A stretch of 64,000 bases of DNA from Halosolutus halophilus (GTDB lineage: Archaea > Halobacteriota > Halobacteria > Halobacteriales > Natrialbaceae). The notes below the pieces were generated by a model. The model was not told where the DNA came from and searched no databases. It saw only the letters and a program-made list of their open reading frames with translations. The number at the start of each line of letters is the position of its first letter. The first letter of the stretch is position 1. The position numbers and the translations under genes are program-made. Below are positions 60,017-64,000 of this stretch, in pieces. The stretch is taken from positions 4,994,679-5,058,678 of the forward strand of contig NZ_CP094974.1 of NCBI RefSeq assembly GCF_022869805.1, written 5' to 3'.

Positions 60017-61291
60017 ATGGCCGAACGATACGGACCGTGGTCCGGTGGAATCGTCGACCGGCGAACGGCTTCGCTGCTCGGAAACGTCGATTTCCGGCGC
60101 CTGTACGCCGGACACGCCGTAAGCCGGATCGGTGACGAACTGTACCTCGTCGCGTCGATGTGGCTCGTCTACGCGCTCACCGGGTCGACCCTCTACACGG
60201 GCCTCGCGGGCTTCCTGAGTCGCTTCCCGCAGGCAATCGGGTTCCTGCTCGGCCCGCTCGTCGACCGTTCGCCGCTGGGACGGCTCCTCGTGGTCGTCGA
60301 ACTCGCCCAGGGGGTCGTCGTGCTGGCTGTCCCCGCCGCTGCAGCGCTCGGGTTCCTGGACGTGTGGGTCGTGCTCGCGATCATGCCGGCCCTCGCGACG
60401 CTGGCCAGGCTCTCCGATCCCGCCCAGAACGCGGCGATCCCCCGGCTCGTGGACGACTCCCTCCTCGTCCGGGCCAACTCGCTCGCGTCGACCGGTGACA
60501 GGGCGATCGGAGCGCTCGCCCAGGCCGGCGCCGGTGCGGTCATCGCCGCCGTCGGGGCCGTCGCCCTCTACGCGGTAAACGCGGCGACGTTCGCGGTGAG
60601 TGCGCTGTGTTTCGCGCTCGTCGCGATTCCGTCCACCGAGATGACGGGGACGATCCCGTCGGCCCGGGACTACCTCGCGGACCTCCGCGAGGGCGTCTCG
60701 CTCGTTCGCGGCTCCGTGATCGGCCACCTGGTCGTCGCCGCGAGTCTGGCCGTCGCCTTCACCGGGATGGCGACGGCCGTCCTCCCCGCGTTCGCCGACG
60801 CGATCGGCGGTGCCGGGACGTACGGACTGCTGGTCGCCTCGATGACCGCCGGGACGCTCGTCGGTGCGATCGGCGCCTCGAGACTCGAGTCCGCCCCCTT
60901 CGGCCCCGTGACGATCGCCGGATTCGCCGCGGCGGCCGGCTGCTGGCTCGTGGCGGTTTCCGTCGACTGGTTGCCGGCCGTGCTCGTCTGTTTCGGTCTC
61001 GCGTTCGTTCCCGTCGGCAGTTACAACGTCCTCGTCAGTGCGGCCCTGCAGACGGGCGTTCCCGAGGATCTCCTCGGCCGCGTCACCTCGACGACGGGCA
61101 GCGTTACCGCGGTGGTCGGCCCCAGTGGGCTGCTACTCGGCGGCTACCTTGGCGACGTCCTCGGCAGCGCGAGCGTCATCGTCGCCTCGGCGATCGGCTT
61201 CTCGCTGGTCGCGAGCTACTGGCTCGCCGTTCCGTCTCTTCGCGGGTTCCCGTCGATCGGGACCCTCGAACCCGGCACCTTCGCCTGCTAA
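60017..61291 (+). CDS. MFS transporter
   Basis: This 424-residue permease has about twelve helices. The N-terminal half shows NVDFRRLYAGHAVSRIGDEL, typical for drug-exporter-like MFS proteins, and FLLGPLVDRSPLGRLLVVVE with the loop 2-3 motif in weak form. The C-terminal half has VGAIGASRLESAPFGPVTIA, PEDLLGRVTSTTGSVTAVVG. The substrate is unknown; drug or metabolite export is likely. ATG at 60017 (AERYGPWSGG) is chosen among several in-frame starts (59957, 59990). The divergent regulator gene suggests local control. Confidence 0.85.
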   Translation: MAERYGPWSGGIVDRRTASLLGNVDFRRLYAGHAVSRIGDELYLVASMWLVYALTGSTLYTGLAGFLSRFPQAIGFLLGPLVDRSPLGRLLVVVELAQGVVVLAVPAAAALGFLDVWVVLAIMPALATLARLSDPAQNAAIPRLVDDSLLVRANSLASTGDRAIGALAQAGAGAVIAAVGAVALYAVNAATFAVSALCFALVAIPSTEMTGTIPSARDYLADLREGVSLVRGSVIGHLVVAASLAVAFTGMATAVLPAFADAIGGAGTYGLLVASMTAGTLVGAIGASRLESAPFGPVTIAGFAAAAGCWLVAVSVDWLPAVLVCFGLAFVPVGSYNVLVSAALQTGVPEDLLGRVTSTTGSVTAVVGPSGLLLGGYLGDVLGSASVIVASAIGFSLVASYWLAVPSLRGFPSIGTLEPGTFAC

Positions 61292-61306
61292 AGACGTCGT
61301 CGTCGG

Positions 61307-63196
61307 TCAGTCCCGCCCGTGGCGTGTCAGACACTTCGGCAGGCCGATTAACTCGACGGGTTCGGAGTTGTCCGGCGAGTAGACGACCATCTGCCCTTTC
61401 TCCATGTAGGGCACTTTCGACTCGAGGTTGCTGGGGATGTTGACGCTCTTGATCGCGTCCTCGTCACCCAGGTTGAGGACGATCGTCGTGTTGATCTGCT
61501 TGAAAACGGCGTCGTCGATGTCCTGTGGGTCCTGCGTGATGAGGAACAGTCCTAGCCGTTCCTTCCGGCCCTGTTTGGCGGCCTCGGTGAACTTGTTGAT
61601 GACCTTCCCCGCCTGCACCGAGTCCGCGTCGGTCAGGAAGTTGTGTGCCTCGTCCATCCCGAGCACCAGGGGCGTCTCCTTGATCCGATCGTAGGTCGGG
61701 TCGTTCGAGAGTTTCTGGTCGATCAGCAGCGACGAGAGCGCGAGGACGACGGCCTCGGTCGCTCGCGTGTCGTTGACGTGGTAGGTCGGCACGACGCTCA
61801 GCCCGCCCGGCCGGACGAACTCGTGGACGAGGTCGGTGATCGGCCGGGCGTCCTGGTCGAAGACGTGGCCGAAGCCGAGCACGCGGCGGCGCACGGCGTC
61901 GAAGGTCGCCTCGTGGACGCGGCCGGACTCGTCGAGTTCCTCGCGCAGCGCGGGATCGTCGAGGAACGTCGTGAACTCCTCGTAGGTCCCGTCTTCGCCG
62001 TACTGGTTCCGAAATCGGGGCAGGAGGACGCTGACGAGCGCGCCGTACTGGTTGTCGTTCAGTCCGCTGCCCGCGACCAGCCACGGGTTCTCGTGAACCA
62101 TCTCGAACGGGATGGTGAACTCGACCTGTTCCGCGCGGTGGTGGCTCGCCGAGTACGTCGCCGATCCCACTTTCGGGACGAACACCGTCGTGTCGTCGTG
62201 GCCGCCGTAGGCGATCCCCTCGCGATCGAGTCGGCGGGCGAACTCGCCGTCTAAGTCGGGGTTGTCGTCGTGCATCTGGGCGTACTCGTCCTGCGGGTCG
62301 AACTGGACGACTGCCGGCTGGACCGATCGGCCGTCTTCCATGGGATACCGGCGCTCGTCGGCGAGGTACTGGCGCAACACGTTCTTCGCGCCGTGGGTCT
62401 TCCCCGACCCCGTGCCGCCGGCGATCAGCGTGTGGCGGAAGACGAGCGGATCGCCGGCGGCGTAGTCGTCCTTGAGGCGGTAGTCGATCGTCGGCGGGGT
62501 CGTCGCCGTCCTGACCTTCTCGCCGCCGACGGAGAGGTGTCCGAGGAAGACGCCGTCGTCGGGCATCTTCAGCCCCGTCTTGATCTCCTCGGTGTCGGTC
62601 GCCCGCTTTACGACCGTCTGGGGTTTCGGGACCCGATCGGTCATTCGGCGCTTGAGTTCCCCGTCGTCTCGCGGGTTCTGCCCGCTCGACGCATCCGCGG
62701 AGCGTGGCTCCGCGCTGTCCTCGTACAGCACCGCGACGGGTTCGAGAGTCGCGACGAATTTGTAGTCCGCCTCGTCGACGCCGTCGGTTCGCATCGCGCG
62801 TCGGGCGTGAATTTCCGTCGCGTCGTCGGCGTGGTACTGCTGGGCGTACTCGAGCCCGGTGATCCGACAGAACAGCGATTCCCCGTCGGGATACGGCGCG
62901 ATCAGGTAGCTCCCGATACGGATCGACGATCGGTTGTCGCGGGTGACGTACGCCCGGAGCGAGGTGTCGTCGTCGTCCTCGGCGACGCGAAGGCCCTGGG
63001 AGACGCAGATGGTCCCGATTCCGACGTCTTCCCCGCGTGGCTCGACGGACGTGCGTTCGAAGTCGTCGTCGGCGTCCGCGTTCGTTCCGTCGCTGGACGT
63101 CGACACCGAGTCGGTCCCGCCGGCGTCGGCCCTGTCCCCGTCGGCGTCGGCGTCGGCGTCCGCAGTAAACTCGCCAAAATCGCCCAGATCGGTCAT
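61307..63196 (-). CDS. HerA/DUF87-type DNA-translocase ATPase
   Basis: This 629-residue ATPase begins with an acidic repeat (FGEFTADADADADGDRADAG), then a beta-barrel HAS-like region (GIGTICVSQGLRV; IRIGSYLIAPYPDGE), and the RecA-like core. Walker A is AGGTGSGKTHGAKN (about 265-278), Walker B-type LGMDEAHNFL, and the C-terminal motif FLITQDPQDIDDAVFKQINT. Relatives are HerA hexamers, which with NurA resect DNA ends; single haloarchaeal members of this type lack nurA next to them, as here. ATG at 63196 is preferred over upstream in-frame GTG/ATG. It is convergent with the MFS gene. Confidence 0.87.
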   Translation of the reverse strand: MTDLGDFGEFTADADADADGDRADAGGTDSVSTSSDGTNADADDDFERTSVEPRGEDVGIGTICVSQGLRVAEDDDDTSLRAYVTRDNRSSIRIGSYLIAPYPDGESLFCRITGLEYAQQYHADDATEIHARRAMRTDGVDEADYKFVATLEPVAVLYEDSAEPRSADASSGQNPRDDGELKRRMTDRVPKPQTVVKRATDTEEIKTGLKMPDDGVFLGHLSVGGEKVRTATTPPTIDYRLKDDYAAGDPLVFRHTLIAGGTGSGKTHGAKNVLRQYLADERRYPMEDGRSVQPAVVQFDPQDEYAQMHDDNPDLDGEFARRLDREGIAYGGHDDTTVFVPKVGSATYSASHHRAEQVEFTIPFEMVHENPWLVAGSGLNDNQYGALVSVLLPRFRNQYGEDGTYEEFTTFLDDPALREELDESGRVHEATFDAVRRRVLGFGHVFDQDARPITDLVHEFVRPGGLSVVPTYHVNDTRATEAVVLALSSLLIDQKLSNDPTYDRIKETPLVLGMDEAHNFLTDADSVQAGKVINKFTEAAKQGRKERLGLFLITQDPQDIDDAVFKQINTTIVLNLGDEDAIKSVNIPSNLESKVPYMEKGQMVVYSPDNSEPVELIGLPKCLTRHGRD

Positions 63197-63441
63197 GGTA
63201 CAGACATCCCGCCGAGTCCACAAACACGTTTCCCTCCGGCTGACTGTCTCCGATCGGCGACCGTCCGCGCGAGACGACGGTTCGACGAACCGAACCGCCG
63301 CAGGTGCGGCTACGAACGACTACGACTGTTGCTGTTCGTCGCGGAAGGCGGGGTGAGAAATCGTGACGTTCGGACGTCCGTTCATCGGCGGTTTCGTCGG
63401 CCGGTACGACTCGATTGCGGATCGGGGCTCGGCGACGCTCG

Positions 63442-64000
63442 TCAGACCAGCGTGGGGAGCGAGTAGTCGGTCCCGCTCACCAGCCGGGAGTCGGCGTCGT
63501 ACTCGAGGAGTCCGACGTCTTCGAGCGCTGGCAGGTGCGAGTGGTGAAGTTCGATCCTGGCCCGATCGGCGTCGGCGGCGACGTCGTGATCGGCGAGTTC
63601 GGCGGCGAGCTGGTCGAGCGAGAGCGGCCGATCGCTGTCGGCGAAGATCGAACAGAGCGGGAGCCGGAACCGGGTGAACGACGGTCTCGAGGACCGCGTC
63701 CCCGGCGTCACTGTCCTCGAGCAGCGACGACAGCTCGACCGGGTCGATCGGGAACGACTCGTCGAGTTCGGCACCGGTGTCGACGTCCCAGTCCACGACG
63801 TCGTACCCGGCCAGCCGGGGCAGATGGTTGTGGACGAGGCTCACACGGACGTCGTGGCGTGCCTGTCCGTTCGAGACGTCCCGGGACTCGCGGGCGACGA
63901 GTTCCGACGTCAGCTTCGCGAGGCTGAGTCGCCGTCCGTGGGTGCCGAGGATCTCGAGGATGCGGAGCCGTCGCGGGCTTCGGAGCACGTCGTAACACTC
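63442..64000 (-). pseudogene. Tandem DUF7344 protein, frameshifted; N-terminus beyond window
   Basis: From the right edge a frame reads YDVLRSPRRLRILEILGTHG ... HDVRVSLVHNHLPRLAGYDV and ends its sense near LEDSDAGDAVLETVVH. The neighbouring frame then continues FRLPLCSIFADSDRPLSLDQ, LAAELADHDVAADADRARIE, LHHSHLPALEDVGLLEYDAD to TGA at 63442. Each part is one winged-helix-like DUF7344 domain, so the gene encodes two in tandem. A run of three G at 63672-63674 (coding strand CACCCGG) looks like one base too many; removing it joins the frames as VVHRFRLPL. It may be a true pseudogene or a sequence error. The start lies outside. Confidence 0.7.

Noticed and set aside
1..64000. tRNA, rRNA, CRISPR, insertion sequence or provirus
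   Set aside because: I looked for cloverleaf-like segments, regularly spaced repeats, transposase motifs and integrase motifs, and found none. The repeats seen are short tandem or dispersed units.
63442..64000. Programmed frameshift in the DUF7344 gene
   Set aside because: The site is a short C-run without a slippery heptamer or a downstream structure that I can see; a mutation or sequence error is simpler.

Overview
This window is chromosomal DNA from an extremely halophilic archaeon (class Halobacteria, most like the Natrialbales). The DNA is GC-rich and the predicted proteins are strongly acidic. Many genes carry an AT-rich TATA element about 25-28 nt before the start codon, the pattern of leaderless archaeal transcripts. 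Several families are typical of haloarchaea: HalOD1, DUF7344, amphi-Trp, DUF63, CbaABD ba3 oxidase, SAMP, GatD and HPP-Usp. I see no rRNA, tRNA, CRISPR array, integrase, transposase or prophage module.

Left part (1-13 kb): the N-terminus of isocitrate dehydrogenase, an Ntn-hydrolase asparaginase, a tiny zinc ribbon beside methionine aminopeptidase, HIT, Sir2, cupin and redoxin proteins, a twice-frameshifted lipoprotein pseudogene, a tRNA methylthiotransferase, and a ba3 terminal-oxidase operon (cbaD-cbaB-cbaA plus a small CbaC-like protein). Next (13-25 kb) comes a tightly overlapping five-gene operon (M48 protease, DUF4129, DUF7269-like, DUF58, multi-TM protein) facing a convergent moxR ATPase. 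It is followed by an orphan four-TM membrane protein, an AI-2E-type permease, and DUF547, amphi-Trp and HNH proteins.

Middle (26-37 kb): nucleoside breakdown genes lie close together: uridine phosphorylase, a PfkB kinase (candidate ribose-1-phosphate kinase), ribose-1,5-bisphosphate isomerase and deoxyribose-phosphate aldolase. Together they fit the archaeal pentose-bisphosphate route from nucleosides to central carbon. Potassium/TrkA-type genes, an HPP-universal-stress fusion and a ubiquitin-like SAMP follow. At 37-39.4 kb a methyltransferase and a DUF1059 protein each sit behind copies of the same 80-nt promoter module. The methyltransferase leader also holds a 26-bp tandem repeat that creates two chained mini-ORFs. 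A winged-helix regulator is adjacent.

Right part (39.5-64 kb): GNAT-GatD, regulators and secreted proteins, a Vms1-like release factor, a DgcN-DgcA pair, and a large MEDS-GAF-PAS-PAS histidine kinase. Then come three more copies of the 20.6-kb membrane-protein family in alternating orientation, plus a decayed fourth tail beside them. PspA, an alpha/beta hydrolase, a regulator/MFS pair and a HerA-like ATPase follow, and the window ends in a frameshifted tandem DUF7344 gene.

The main points for follow-up are the duplicated promoter module with mini-ORFs (37.9-38.5 kb), the expanding and decaying membrane-protein family (20.6 and 53.1-56.8 kb), and the small frameshift lesions, one of which is an exact 7-bp tandem duplication.
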